Source of the DNA: CADEED01 sp035701825
Lineage (GTDB): Bacteria > Pseudomonadota > Gammaproteobacteria > Steroidobacterales > Steroidobacteraceae
DNA length: 64,000 bases
Assembly: GCA_035701825.1 (NCBI GenBank)
Contig: DASSRK010000198.1
Span: forward strand, 22,267-86,266
Direction: 5' to 3'
A model generated the notes under the pieces. That model searched no databases, had not been told where the DNA came from, and saw nothing but the letters and a program-made list of their open reading frames with translations. Shown in pieces: positions 53,982-63,468 of the stretch (position 1 is its first letter; the number at the start of each line of letters is the position of its first letter). The position numbers and the translations under genes were made by a program.

Positions 53982-56072
53982 ATGTCTACCGCCGAACAAC
54001 TCGGAAGTCTCAACGCTCCGCAGCGCCGGGCAGTGACCTATGGCGAGCCGCTTCCCGGCGGGAAGGGCTTCCGCGCGGGGCCTTTGCTGATCGTCGCCGG
54101 CGCGGGCACGGGCAAGACCAACACGCTGGCGCATCGCGTGGCGCACCTCGCCATGAGCGGCGTCGATCCGGCGCGCATCCTCATGCTGACGTTCACGCGT
54201 CGCGCGGCCACCGAGATGAAGCGCCGTGCCAACGAGATCATGCGCGAGGCCTTCAACGACAAGCTCGGCGGCAAGGCCTCCGCGATCTCGCAGCGCATGA
54301 CCTGGGCCGGCACCTTCCATTCGATCGGCAACCGGCTGCTGCGCCACTACGCCAAGCACGTCGGCCTCGACCCGGCCTTCAGCGTGCTCGACCGCTCCGA
54401 CGCGGCCGACCTGCTCGACACGGTGCGCACCGAGATGGGCTTTTCCGGCAAGGGCCAGCGCTTTCCGCGCAAGGACACCTGCCTCGGCATCTATTCCTAT
54501 CGCGTCAACACGCAGAAGTCGCTCAAGGAAACGCTCGAGAGCCAGTACTCGTGGTGCGCGTCGCACGAAGAGGACATCGCCAGGCTGCTGAGGGCTTACG
54601 TCGAGCGCAAGTCGCAGTTCCGCGTGCTCGATTTCGACGACCTGCTGCTGTACTGGCACGCGATGATGAGCGAGGAGCGCATCGCCAGGTCGGTGTCCGC
54701 CAACTTCGACCACGTGCTGGTCGACGAATACCAGGACACCAACAAGCTGCAGGGCGACATCCTCATGGCGCTCAAGCCCGACGGGCAGGGCATGACCGTG
54801 GTGGGCGACGACGCCCAGGCCATCTACTCGTTCCGCGCCGCGGCCGTGGAGAACATCCTCGGCTTCCCCGACCGCTTCCGCCCCAAGGCCGAGGTGGTCA
54901 CGCTGGCGCAGAACTTCCGTTCCAGCCAGAGCGTGCTGGACGCGGCCAACGCGTTGATGGCGGACGCGCCGCGCCAGTACCGCAAGCACCTGCTGTCGAT
55001 GCGCGGCCAGGGCCCGCGACCCAAGCTGGTGACCGTCGACGACCTGCCGACCCAGGCCGAGTGCATCTGCACGCGCATCCTCGCCTCGCGCGAGGCCGGC
55101 ACGCCGCTCAAGCGCCAGGCGGTGCTGTTCCGCAGCGGCTCGCACAGCGACATGCTCGAAGTCGAGCTCGCCAAGCGCAAGATTCCCTTCGTGAAATACG
55201 GCGGCCTCAAGTTCCTCGAGGCCGCGCACGTCAAGGACCTGCTGTCGGTGCTGCGCTGGGTCGACAACCCGCGCAACCAGATCGCCGCGTTCCGCGTGCT
55301 GCAGCTGATGCCCGGCATGGGCCCGGCCAACGCCAAGAAGGCACTCGATCACTTCGTCGCCAACAACTACACCTGGGCCTCGTTCGACAAGTACGAGCCG
55401 CCGAACGACACGCGCATCGCGTGGAAGAAGTTCGGCGAGATCTTCTCGCTGCTGGGCGAGCCGAATCGCGAGTGGCGCGGGCAGGTGGCGCTGGCGCGCG
55501 AGTTCTACAGGCCGCACATGGAGCGGCTGTACGAGCACGTGCACACGCGCATCGGCGACATCGACCAGCTGGAGCTGCTGTCGTCGCAGTACCAGACCCG
55601 CGAGCGTTTCATCACCGAGCTCACGCTCGACCCGCCGAACGCCACCAGCGACCTGTCGGGCATGGCCTCGCACGACGAGGACTACCTGGTGATCTCGACC
55701 ATCCACTCCGCCAAGGGAATGGAATGGGACAACGTCTACATCCTGAACGTGGTCGAAGGCAGCTTCCCGAACGAGTTCGCGACCGGCAAGGCCGAGCTCA
55801 TCGAGGAGGAGCGCCGGCTGCTGTACGTGGCCATGACCCGCGCGCGCAATGAACTCACCTGCGTGGTGCCGCTGCGCTTCCAGATCACCAGCCAGCCGAA
55901 GACCTCGGACGGCCACGTCTATGGTGGCCGCAGCCGGTTCCTCACGGAGAAAGTGGTCAGGTGCTTCGACGAGCAGACCTTCCAGGGCTCGAACACCGAA
56001 GTGAAGATAGAGGACACCGGCGCCGATTCCGGCACCATCGACGTTGCCTCGCGCCTGAAACAGATGTGGTAG
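53982..56072 (+). CDS. UvrD/Rep-family ATP-dependent DNA helicase
   Basis: A 696-residue superfamily 1A 3'-5' DNA helicase. Motif I is AGAGTGKT (39-46), followed by LTFTRRAATEMKRR (Ia), VDEYQDTN (II), VVGDDAQAIYSFRAA (III), QNFRSSQ (IV) and ISTIHSAKGMEWDNVYIL (V) and YVAMTRARNEL (VI). It lacks a nuclease domain and should act in repair or replication restart. It is a second-class UvrD homologue of the kind found beside the main UvrD in many genomes. Confidence 0.93.
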   Translation: MSTAEQLGSLNAPQRRAVTYGEPLPGGKGFRAGPLLIVAGAGTGKTNTLAHRVAHLAMSGVDPARILMLTFTRRAATEMKRRANEIMREAFNDKLGGKASAISQRMTWAGTFHSIGNRLLRHYAKHVGLDPAFSVLDRSDAADLLDTVRTEMGFSGKGQRFPRKDTCLGIYSYRVNTQKSLKETLESQYSWCASHEEDIARLLRAYVERKSQFRVLDFDDLLLYWHAMMSEERIARSVSANFDHVLVDEYQDTNKLQGDILMALKPDGQGMTVVGDDAQAIYSFRAAAVENILGFPDRFRPKAEVVTLAQNFRSSQSVLDAANALMADAPRQYRKHLLSMRGQGPRPKLVTVDDLPTQAECICTRILASREAGTPLKRQAVLFRSGSHSDMLEVELAKRKIPFVKYGGLKFLEAAHVKDLLSVLRWVDNPRNQIAAFRVLQLMPGMGPANAKKALDHFVANNYTWASFDKYEPPNDTRIAWKKFGEIFSLLGEPNREWRGQVALAREFYRPHMERLYEHVHTRIGDIDQLELLSSQYQTRERFITELTLDPPNATSDLSGMASHDEDYLVISTIHSAKGMEWDNVYILNVVEGSFPNEFATGKAELIEEERRLLYVAMTRARNELTCVVPLRFQITSQPKTSDGHVYGGRSRFLTEKVVRCFDEQTFQGSNTEVKIEDTGADSGTIDVASRLKQMW

Positions 56073-56104
56073 GGGACTGGCGCCCGCCCCCCGTCCGCCG
56101 CCGA

Positions 56105-56962
56105 CTACTTCTTCCTGAACCTGAGCGTGAACCGATCGCTCTCGCCGATCGCCTCGAACTTCGCGCGGTCGCGGCCACCCTGCCGGTAGGTAGGTGGCAG
56201 GCTCCAGACTCCCTGTTCGTAGTCCTTCGTGTCCTTCGGGTTCGCGTTGATCTCCGAGCGCGCCTCGAGCACGAAGCCCGCGGACTCGATCAGCGCGATC
56301 GCGTATTGCTCGTTGACGTAGCCGTTGCCGGCGCGCGGGTCCTGCGGCTTGGACGGATCCGCGCGGTGTTCGACCACGCCGAGGATGCCGCCCGGCTTGA
56401 GCGCGCGATGCATCGCGGCGAAGGCCTCCTGTGCGTAACCGAGGCTCATCCAGTTGTGGAGGTTGCGGAACGTCACGACCATGTCGCAGCTCTGCGCCGG
56501 CGCGATCTCGCCGCCGCCGGGCCCGAGCGTGGTCACGGTGACCTTGCCGTAAAGGTCGGGCCGCGAGGCGAGCTTGTGCGCGAAGGCGTCCAGGCTCGCG
56601 GTCACGAACTCGTTGCCGGGCGCCGCCGGCACCTGCGCCGCGTACAGCTTGCCGCGTTCCGCGAGCAGTGGCGCCAGCACCTCGGTGTACCAGCCACCGG
56701 GACCGGGCCAGGCCTCGACCACGGTCATCTCCGGCTTGATGCCGAAGAACAGCAACGTGTCGAGCGGATGACGGTGAGCGTCGCGCGCGCGGTTCTCGGC
56801 CGAGCGGTGTTCCCCGGCCAGCGCCTTTTCGATGGCCGCGGCGGTGGCTGCGTCGCGGGCCGGCGCGGGCGGGGTCGGCGCCGGTCGCGGCGGCGCGGAC
56901 GCACAGGCCGCGAGCAACGCGACCAGTGCGCAAGTCAGCAACGACCGGGCTCGCATTCCCAT
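56105..56962 (-). CDS. Lipoprotein with methyltransferase-like fold
   Basis: A 285-residue protein with a lipobox (LLAACAS, Cys about 19), a Pro/Ala-rich linker and a methyltransferase-like domain (MTVVEAWPGPGGWYTEVL; SCDMVVTFRNLHNW; ALKPGGILGVVEHR). It is clearly related to the exported protein at 11338-12081, though its SAM loop is WPGPGGW rather than FAGGGYY. As a lipoprotein it faces the periplasm, where SAM is not expected. ATG 56962 has GGAG upstream. The target is unknown, and a binding or non-SAM role is possible. Confidence 0.83.
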   Translation of the reverse strand: MGMRARSLLTCALVALLAACASAPPRPAPTPPAPARDAATAAAIEKALAGEHRSAENRARDAHRHPLDTLLFFGIKPEMTVVEAWPGPGGWYTEVLAPLLAERGKLYAAQVPAAPGNEFVTASLDAFAHKLASRPDLYGKVTVTTLGPGGGEIAPAQSCDMVVTFRNLHNWMSLGYAQEAFAAMHRALKPGGILGVVEHRADPSKPQDPRAGNGYVNEQYAIALIESAGFVLEARSEINANPKDTKDYEQGVWSLPPTYRQGGRDRAKFEAIGESDRFTLRFRKK

Positions 56963-57003
56963 CGACGGCTCCGTGGCTGCCGCGCAGCGGCAACGGAAAA
57001 ACA

Positions 57004-57022
57004 ACCCCGCTCGCGGCGGGGT
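57004..57022 (-). terminator. Intrinsic terminator of the RRM gene
   Basis: A 7-bp stem (57004-57010 with 57016-57022) is followed on the minus strand by TTGTTTTT. Confidence 0.8.
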
Positions 57023-57064
57023 CGGATCGAAGGTGAATCGCTGGTAGTTAGCCCTTGGCGCGGA

Positions 57065-57358
57065 TCAACGGCGGAACGGGCCACCGCCACCCTGGCGCGG
57101 GCGCGGCGGACGTTCCTGCGCTTCGTTGACGCGCAGCGGACGGCCGTTCATCTGGTAGCCGTTCAGGCCCTGGATCGCTGCTTGCGCCTCGCCCGAGCCC
57201 ATCTCGACGAAACCGAAGCCACGCGGCTTGCCGGTCTCGCGATCGTTGATCAGCTTTACGGAATCGACCTTGCCATGGCGCTCGAACAGCACCTTGATAT
57301 CTTGCTCGGTCGCGGAGAAGGGCAGGTTGCCCACGTAGATCGTCGTCATCCCGGACAT
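57065..57358 (-). CDS. RRM-type RNA-binding protein
   Basis: A 97-residue protein: one RNA-recognition motif with RNP2 (IYVGNLPFSA) and RNP1 (KPRGFGFVEM), then a short Arg/Gly/Pro tail (RPPRPRQGGGG). Bacterial stand-alone RRM proteins bind RNA and are often cold- or stress-regulated. ATG 57358 is used; ATG 57349 (MTTIYVGN) is also plausible and is the more common start in this family. A long AT-richer leader region lies upstream. Confidence 0.93.
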   Translation of the reverse strand: MSGMTTIYVGNLPFSATEQDIKVLFERHGKVDSVKLINDRETGKPRGFGFVEMGSGEAQAAIQGLNGYQMNGRPLRVNEAQERPPRPRQGGGGPFRR

Positions 57359-57700
57359 CTCTCGAAAAGCGGACAGCGGCAGGTACGCGGCCCCTGCATG
57401 TACCGCGGTCAGTTAAAAACAGGTCAAGGCTTCAAGGCACACGTGACTAGGTCTTTCGTTAGCTCTTGGGGCTCTGCGGCCTGCACCGTAGTTCGTGCGA
57501 CTCATCAGGAAAATCGGCCAATCGAACGCATCGAACGCGAGCGATGCTACTCCTCGCTTCGAGAAGCTGTAAACAAGGGCGCGGCGCGGCGGATGACAAC
57601 GCTCGCCAATGCAGCAATTCCAGTGTTTTCAGGGAGATTCGCGCATGGTGCAGTGCATGTTAGCGCTCCCTTTCGGGGCGCCCATCGCACCCCGGGGCAC
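57359..57700 (-). other. Long intergenic region upstream of the RRM gene
   Basis: About 340 bp between the speA stop and the RRM start hold no convincing gene. On the minus strand TTGACC (a -35-like box) appears about 60 nt before the RRM ATG, but no good -10 follows. A leader region with regulatory structure, as in other RRM genes, is possible. Confidence 0.4.
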
Positions 57701-59677
57701 TTATTCTAGATAGGCGTAGCCGTTGAGCTCGCCTTCGTAGAAGCGCTTGATGGCCTGGGATTCGGCCACCGACATGCGGCCGTCGCGCACCGCGCGCTCG
57801 CAGTCCCGCGCCAGGGCCGGATGCAGGTCGGCGACGTCGTACTCCATGTACTCGAGCACCTTGTTGGCGGTGTCGCCCTTGACCACTTCCTCTATCCACC
57901 AGCCGCCGTCGTCGTGGAAGCGCACGTGCACCACGTGCGTGTCGCCGAACAGGTTGTGCAGGTCGCCGAGCGTCTCCTGGTAGGCGCCCACCAGGAAGGC
58001 CGCGAGGTAGTACTCGTCCTGGGCGGTGATGGCGTGCAGCTCGAGGGTCTTCTTGACGTCCCGCTGGCTGACGAAGCGGTCTATCTTCCCGTCCGAGTCG
58101 CAGGTGATGTCGGCCAGCACGCCCTTGCGGGTCGGGCGCTCGTTGAGCCGGTGGACCGGCATGATCGGGAACAGCTGGTCGATGGCCCAGCTGTCGGGCA
58201 GCGACTGGAACACCGAGAAGTTGCAGAAGTAGATGTCGGAGAGGATCGACTCCAGTTCCTCGAGCTCCTCGGGTACCTCGTCGAGCTTGCGCGTCAGGTC
58301 GCGCACGCGCGCGCAGGTCGCCCAGTAGAGCCGCTCGGCGAGGCCGCGCTGCTCGAGCGACAGCAGGCCGAGGTTGAACATCTGCAGCACCTGGTCGCGC
58401 GCGGTCTGCGCGTCGTGGTAGCACTCCACCACGCGCCGCTCGGTGACCGTGTGGTACGCGTCGAGCAGGTCGCGCACGGGCTGCGGCAATTCGCGGCCGC
58501 CGTTCTCCTGGTCTTCCTTGCCGGTGACGCGGAACTGGTCGAGCGCCTGGCTGCCGAGCGTGTTGAAGATCAGCAGGCTGTGGTGCGCCGCGACCGCGCG
58601 GCCCGACTCGCTGACGATCATCGGGTGCGCGATCTTGCGCGTGTTGCACACGCTGGCGATGCGGTACACCACGTCGTTGGCGTACTCGTTGAGCGTGTAG
58701 TTCATCGAAGAGTGGAAATTCGTGCCGCTGCCGTCGTAGTCGACGCCCAGCCCGCCGCCCACGTCGATGTACTGCAGGCCCGCGCCCAGCAGCTTGAGCT
58801 CGGCATACACGTGCGCCAGCTCGTTGATCGCGTCCTTCACGCGGCGGATGTCCTGCAGCTGGCTGCCCGGGTGGCAGTGCACGAGCTGCAGGCAGTCGAG
58901 CATGTTCTTGCCGCGCAGGATCTCCACGGCCTCGAGGATCTCGGTGATGAACAGCCCGAATTTCGACTTGTCGCCCGCCGATTCACGCCATTTGCCCGAG
59001 CCTTCGCTGGCGAGCTTCACGCGCACGCCGATGCGCGGCCGCACGTTGTACTTCTCGGCGATGCGCAGGATGGCCGGCAGCTCGCTGAAGTTCTCCACCA
59101 CCGGGATGATGGTGCGGCCGAGCTTGGTGGCGATGATCACGGCTTCGAGGTAGCTGTCGTCCTTGAAGCCGTTGCAGACGATCAGGCGCTCGGGTGAGTC
59201 CGCGGTCATCGACATGACCGACAGCAGCTCGGGCTTGCTGCCCACTTCGAGGCCGAAACCGAACGGCTTGCCGTAGCGATACACCTCTTCGACCACCAGT
59301 CGCTGCTGGTTCACCTTGATCGGGAACACCGCGGTGTAGCGATTCTGGTAGTCGTTCTCGGCAATGGCCTGGGCGAAGGCGTCGTGCAGGTGTTTCAGGC
59401 GATGCGCGAGGATGTCGGAAAAGCGCACCACGACCGGCGCGGTCAGCTCGCGTTCCTTGAGTCCCTGCACCACTTCGAACAGGTCGATCTCGCGCTGCGG
59501 GTTCATGTCGGGCCGCACCACGACGTGGCCCGCGGCGTTCACCGAGAAGTAGCCCTTGCCCCAGGCGTTGACCTGGTAGAGCTCGGCCGAATCTTCCACC
59601 GACCAGGCGATGGGGCGGTCGGCGCGGCGCGCGGGCTCCTGCGTGGAGGCCAGGGTCTGGTTCGGATCGGCTGCCAT
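57701..59677 (-). CDS. speA: Biosynthetic arginine decarboxylase
   Basis: A 658-residue PLP enzyme that turns arginine into agmatine, the first step of one route to putrescine. N-terminal segments NAWGKGYFSVN and AVFPIKVNQQRLV (with the PLP Lys) are typical, followed by FGLEVGSKPELL, the DVGGGLGVDYDGS glycine loop and the C-terminal ESGRAVAAHHSLLIF. Length matches E. coli SpeA (about 658). ATG 59677 is used; a TTG at 59710 is an alternative. Agmatine would be processed by enzymes outside the window; homospermidine synthase 3.7 kb away uses the resulting putrescine. Confidence 0.96.
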   Translation of the reverse strand: MAADPNQTLASTQEPARRADRPIAWSVEDSAELYQVNAWGKGYFSVNAAGHVVVRPDMNPQREIDLFEVVQGLKERELTAPVVVRFSDILAHRLKHLHDAFAQAIAENDYQNRYTAVFPIKVNQQRLVVEEVYRYGKPFGFGLEVGSKPELLSVMSMTADSPERLIVCNGFKDDSYLEAVIIATKLGRTIIPVVENFSELPAILRIAEKYNVRPRIGVRVKLASEGSGKWRESAGDKSKFGLFITEILEAVEILRGKNMLDCLQLVHCHPGSQLQDIRRVKDAINELAHVYAELKLLGAGLQYIDVGGGLGVDYDGSGTNFHSSMNYTLNEYANDVVYRIASVCNTRKIAHPMIVSESGRAVAAHHSLLIFNTLGSQALDQFRVTGKEDQENGGRELPQPVRDLLDAYHTVTERRVVECYHDAQTARDQVLQMFNLGLLSLEQRGLAERLYWATCARVRDLTRKLDEVPEELEELESILSDIYFCNFSVFQSLPDSWAIDQLFPIMPVHRLNERPTRKGVLADITCDSDGKIDRFVSQRDVKKTLELHAITAQDEYYLAAFLVGAYQETLGDLHNLFGDTHVVHVRFHDDGGWWIEEVVKGDTANKVLEYMEYDVADLHPALARDCERAVRDGRMSVAESQAIKRFYEGELNGYAYLE

Positions 59678-59760
59678 TTTGGCGCGCACGATATCACTTG
59701 GGTCCCGCAAGTAAACGTCGGCGCATGCCGTCTCAGCGCGATCTCACGCCCGGTACGCGC

Positions 59761-60612
59761 TCAATACGTGCCGGTGGCGACCGGCCGGCGCGGATCGCGG
59801 ATCCATTCGCTCCACGAACCGGCATACAGCCGTCCACCGCCCAGGCCCGCGTGTTCCAGCGCCAGCAGGTTGTGGCACGCGGTGACGCCTGAGCCGCACA
59901 TCGCCACCAGCTCGGTCGGCGCACGGGATGCGAGCAAGATCGACCAGCGTTCGCGCAGCACGTCGGCGGCGAGGAAGCGGCCGTCGGCTCCGAGGTTGTC
60001 GCTGAACGGATGGTTGCGCGCGCCGGGCACGTGCCCCGCGACCGGGTCGATGGTTTCGTTGCGGCCCGCGAAGCGCTCGGCGGCGCGCGCGTCGACCAGC
60101 AGGTTGCCCGGGCGCTGGCGCAATTCGTCGACCGCCGCGGCGTCGACCACCGCGCGCGCGTCGACGCGCACCGCAAGGTCGCGCGGGCGTGGCGCGCCGC
60201 GCACCGATTCGAGCGCCAGTCCGGCGGCGCGCCAGGCGGCGATACCTCCATCCAGCACCGCGACGCGTGGATGACCGATCCAGCGCATCAGCCACCACAG
60301 GCGCGACGCGTAGGCGCCATTGCCCTGGTCATAGGCCACGACCTGCAGGTCGTCGCCGGCACCGAGAGCGCCCACGCGCCGAGCGAACACCTGCGGATCC
60401 GGCAGCGGATGCCGTCCGCTCGCCGCCGTGACCGGACTCGACAGGTCGCGATCGAGCTGCAGGAATTGCGCGCCGGGAATGTGGCCTTCGGCGAAGCGCG
60501 CCTCGCCCCAATGCGGATCGCCGAGCTCGGCGCGGCAATCGAACAGCGCGACATCCGCCGGCCGCAGTGCGCGCAACGCATCGACGTCGATCAAGGTAGT
60601 GAAAGGGCGCAT
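59761..60612 (-). CDS. sseA: Sulfurtransferase with two rhodanese domains (SseA-like)
   Basis: A 283-residue enzyme of the thiosulfate/3-mercaptopyruvate sulfurtransferase family. The first rhodanese domain is non-catalytic; the second carries Cys239 in the loop CGSGVTA, which is the mercaptopyruvate-type sequence. DPHWGEARFAEGHIPGA is the N-terminal signature. It moves sulfur from mercaptopyruvate to an acceptor such as cyanide or thioredoxin. It diverges from a GST gene. Confidence 0.9.
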   Translation of the reverse strand: MRPFTTLIDVDALRALRPADVALFDCRAELGDPHWGEARFAEGHIPGAQFLQLDRDLSSPVTAASGRHPLPDPQVFARRVGALGAGDDLQVVAYDQGNGAYASRLWWLMRWIGHPRVAVLDGGIAAWRAAGLALESVRGAPRPRDLAVRVDARAVVDAAAVDELRQRPGNLLVDARAAERFAGRNETIDPVAGHVPGARNHPFSDNLGADGRFLAADVLRERWSILLASRAPTELVAMCGSGVTACHNLLALEHAGLGGGRLYAGSWSEWIRDPRRPVATGTY

Positions 60613-60650
60613 GCCGCATCTTACAATCCGCGGCAATTCATGAGCTGCAC

Positions 60651-61322
60651 ATGGCCATAGACGTCTATTGGGGAAGTGGAAGCCCGTATTCCTGGCGAGT
60701 GCTGCTGGCGCTCGAGCACAAGGGACTGAGCTACAACAGCCACCTGCTGCAACTGGCGATGCAGGAGCACAAGGCGCCGCACATGCTGGCGATGACGCCG
60801 CGCGGCCGCGTGCCGGTGCTCAAGGACGGCGACTACGTGGTGTTCGAATCGCTGGCCGTCCTTTATTACCTCGAGCGCAAGTACCCGGCGAAGCCGCTGT
60901 TCGCCGATTCGCCGGAAGAAGGCGCGGTCATCATGCGCGTCTGCTGCGAGTACCAGGCCTACATCGAGCCGTTCGTCACGCGCATCACGCGCGCGCTCCT
61001 GCAGCGGCAGGGCGATCCGTATTCGGATGAGAGCACGTACGCGATGCACATGATCGCGGGCGAAGCGCGCACCATCGAGGGACGCTTGTCGAAGGGCCCG
61101 TGGATCGTCGGCGACCGGCCCGGCGCCGCCGACTACATGATCTATCCCGGCATCAAGCTGTTGCTGCGCGCGCTCGCACTGCCGGAAGCGCGCGAGCTCT
61201 CGTCGCGTTTCCTGCCGGTGGAAGCGAACTATCCCGCGCTCAGCCGTTGGCTGCAGCGCGTCGAAGCGTTGCCGGGATACGAGCGCACGTATCCGCCGCA
61301 TTGGCGCAACGCAGGTTCCTGA
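60651..61322 (+). CDS. Glutathione S-transferase
   Basis: A 223-residue GST. The thioredoxin-like domain includes YWGSGSPYSWRVLLALEHKG and GRVPVLKDGDYVVFESLAV (the ES glutathione contact), and the helical domain runs from about 90 to the end with GDRPGAADYMIYPGI. Likely catalytic Ser lies in the SPYSWR segment. The substrate is unknown. It shares no close identity with the GST at 49877. Confidence 0.9.
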   Translation: MAIDVYWGSGSPYSWRVLLALEHKGLSYNSHLLQLAMQEHKAPHMLAMTPRGRVPVLKDGDYVVFESLAVLYYLERKYPAKPLFADSPEEGAVIMRVCCEYQAYIEPFVTRITRALLQRQGDPYSDESTYAMHMIAGEARTIEGRLSKGPWIVGDRPGAADYMIYPGIKLLLRALALPEARELSSRFLPVEANYPALSRWLQRVEALPGYERTYPPHWRNAGS

Positions 61323-61436
61323 GCGCGCCTGATCGCCGGCGAGCGACCCGCATCGACCCCGCTGGGTGGCAACACCGGATGATGGTTGCTACCCTCTCGG
61401 CCCTGTTTTTCCGACGGGTTCCAGCGGGGTTCAATC

Positions 61437-62852
61437 ATGCCGAGCGAGAAGATTCACATCGAGTTTCCGGGCCGCCTCATATTCATCGGCTTCGGAAGCA
61501 TCGGCCAGGGCACCTTGCCCCTGGTCCTGCGGCACATCGGCATGCCGAAGGAGCGCATCACCATCATCACCTCGGACGACCGCGGCAAGCGCGAAGCCGA
61601 GGAATACGGCATCAAGGTCGTCAAGGTCACGCTGACGCGCGACAACTACCAGCGCGAGCTCGATGCGCACATCGGGCGCGGCGATTTCGTGCTCAACGTG
61701 TCGGTCGACGTGTCCTCGATCGCGCTGATCAAGTATTGCTGGTCGAAGGGCGCCATGTACCTCGATACCTGCATCGAGCCGTGGCCGGGCGGCTATACCG
61801 ACGTCACGATCCCGCACGCGAAGCGCACCAACTACGCGCTGCGCGAGGAAGCGCTGGCGCTGCGTGCCAGCAATCCGCGCGCGCCCACCGCGGTGCTCAC
61901 GCACGGCGCCAACCCGGGCCTGGTGTCGCACTTCGTGAAGCAGGCGCTGCTGAACATCGCCAACGACACCGGCGTCGACGCCGGTTCGCCCAAGTCACGC
62001 GAGGACTGGGGCCAGCTGGCGCGCAAGCTCGGCATCAAGGTGATCCACATCGCCGAGCGCGACACGCAGGTCACCGACAAGCCCAAGCAGGTCAATGAAT
62101 TCGTCAACACCTGGTCGGTGGACGGCTTCGTCAGCGAGGGCCAGCAGCCGGCCGAGCTCGGCTGGGGCACGCACGAGAAGAACTTCCCGCGCGACGGCAA
62201 GCGCTACGACTTCGGCGGCGGCGCGTCTATCTACCTGATGCAGCCGGGCGCCGCGACGCGCGTGCGCACCTGGACGCCGAAGGCCGGGCATTTCCATGGC
62301 TTCCTGATCACGCACGGCGAGTCGATCTCGATCGCCGACTACCTGTCGGTGCGCCAGAGCTCCGAGGTGGTCTATCGCCCCACCTGCCACTACGCCTATC
62401 ACCCCAGCGATTCGGCCGTGGTGTCGGTGCACGAATTCGCCGGCCGCAACTGGCACCTGCAGGATCGCCAGCGCATCCTGATGGACGACATCATCTCGGG
62501 CATCGACGAGCTCGGCGTGCTGCTCGCCGGCCACAAGAAAAACGCGTACTGGTACGGGTCGCAGCTGTCCATCGAGGAGGCGCGCAAGCTGTGCCCGCAC
62601 AACAATGCCACCAGCCTGCAGGTCACGGTGTCGTGCCTGTCGGGAATGATCTGGGCCATGGAGAACCCGAACGTCGGCCTGGTCGAGCCCGACGAGATCG
62701 ACTACAAGCGCAACCTCGAGATTGCGCTGCCGTATCTCGGCACGGTCACTGGCGCCTACACCGACTGGACGCCGCTGCACGATCGCGAGCGCCTTTTCCC
62801 GGAAGACCTCGACAAGACCGATCCCTGGCAGTTCAAGAACGTGCGCGTCTAG
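61437..62852 (+). CDS. hss: Homospermidine synthase
   Basis: A 471-residue NAD-dependent enzyme that joins aminobutyl groups from putrescine (or spermidine) to give homospermidine. The N-terminal Rossmann fold starts IFIGFGSIGQGTLPLVLRHI; other family segments are TCIEPWPGGYTD, LTHGANPGLVSHFVKQALL and YRPTCHYAYHPSD. Length matches characterised bacterial enzymes (about 470-480). With SpeA in the same window, the organism probably makes homospermidine as a main polyamine. It converges on greB with 19 bp between stops. Confidence 0.95.
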   Translation: MPSEKIHIEFPGRLIFIGFGSIGQGTLPLVLRHIGMPKERITIITSDDRGKREAEEYGIKVVKVTLTRDNYQRELDAHIGRGDFVLNVSVDVSSIALIKYCWSKGAMYLDTCIEPWPGGYTDVTIPHAKRTNYALREEALALRASNPRAPTAVLTHGANPGLVSHFVKQALLNIANDTGVDAGSPKSREDWGQLARKLGIKVIHIAERDTQVTDKPKQVNEFVNTWSVDGFVSEGQQPAELGWGTHEKNFPRDGKRYDFGGGASIYLMQPGAATRVRTWTPKAGHFHGFLITHGESISIADYLSVRQSSEVVYRPTCHYAYHPSDSAVVSVHEFAGRNWHLQDRQRILMDDIISGIDELGVLLAGHKKNAYWYGSQLSIEEARKLCPHNNATSLQVTVSCLSGMIWAMENPNVGLVEPDEIDYKRNLEIALPYLGTVTGAYTDWTPLHDRERLFPEDLDKTDPWQFKNVRV

Positions 62853-62862
62853 CGCACCCGGG

Positions 62863-62890
62863 GGCGATCACCTATTCATAGGTGATCGCC
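62863..62890. terminator. Perfect hairpin at the hss/greB junction
   Basis: GGCGATCACCTAT (62863-62875) pairs with ATAGGTGATCGCC (62878-62890), 13 bp with almost no loop. It includes the greB stop codon and lies 10 bp past the hss stop. No T-run is present, so it could act on both transcripts by structure alone. Confidence 0.6.
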
Positions 62891-63381
62891 ACCACCACGA
62901 AGCTGCGCGGGCCGCCGGGCAGCTCGACGCGCACCTCGTCGTCCAGGCCCCGGCGCATCAGCGCGCGCGCCAGCGGCGCGTCCATGCTGATGTACCCCTC
63001 CGCCATGTCGAATTCGTCGGGGCCCACGATGCGGTGGCGTTGTTGTTTGCCGTCTTCGTCCTCGAGCGTGACCCAGGCGCCGAAGTACACGCGTTGCCGG
63101 TCGCTCGGCGGCTTGTCGACCACGGTCATGCCGTCGAGACGCTTGCGCAGGAAACGTACGCGCCGGTCGATCTCGCGCAGGCGGCGTTTGCCGTAGGTGT
63201 ACTCGGCATTCTCGGAGCGGTCGCCCTGCGCGGCGGCCTCGGAGACGGCCTGCGTGACGCGCGGCCGCTCCACGCGCCACAGCTCGTCGAGCTCTTGTTT
63301 GAGGCGTGCCGCGCCCGCGGGCGTGATGAATTGGGATCCGGGTTTCTCTGTCGGTCGATAACGCGTCACGACCTCGATCAT
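62872..63381 (-). CDS. greB: Transcription elongation factor GreB
   Basis: A 169-residue RNA polymerase cofactor that rescues backtracked complexes. The N-terminal coiled coil has GAARLKQELDELWRVERPRV and the acidic tip GDRSENAEY (the Asp/Glu that places Mg2+), and the C-terminal domain holds GPDEFDMAEGYISMDAPLA. Strong basic residues after the tip (GKRRLREIDRR) are GreB-like rather than GreA-like. ATG 63381 is used; GTG 63399 may also serve. Confidence 0.95.
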   Translation of the reverse strand: MIEVVTRYRPTEKPGSQFITPAGAARLKQELDELWRVERPRVTQAVSEAAAQGDRSENAEYTYGKRRLREIDRRVRFLRKRLDGMTVVDKPPSDRQRVYFGAWVTLEDEDGKQQRHRIVGPDEFDMAEGYISMDAPLARALMRRGLDDEVRVELPGGPRSFVVVAITYE

Positions 63382-63468
63382 ATGTGATGGAAGTCTCACC
63401 TCGCGCCCGGGGGTTCTGTGCAGCGGCTCACAGCCGCACCCGGGGTCGCGGGCCTACGCTTTCCACCC

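Noticed and set aside
57466..57663. 65-codon frame in the gap before the RRM gene
   Set aside because: No ribosome site and no recognisable sequence features; the region is better seen as a leader or spacer.
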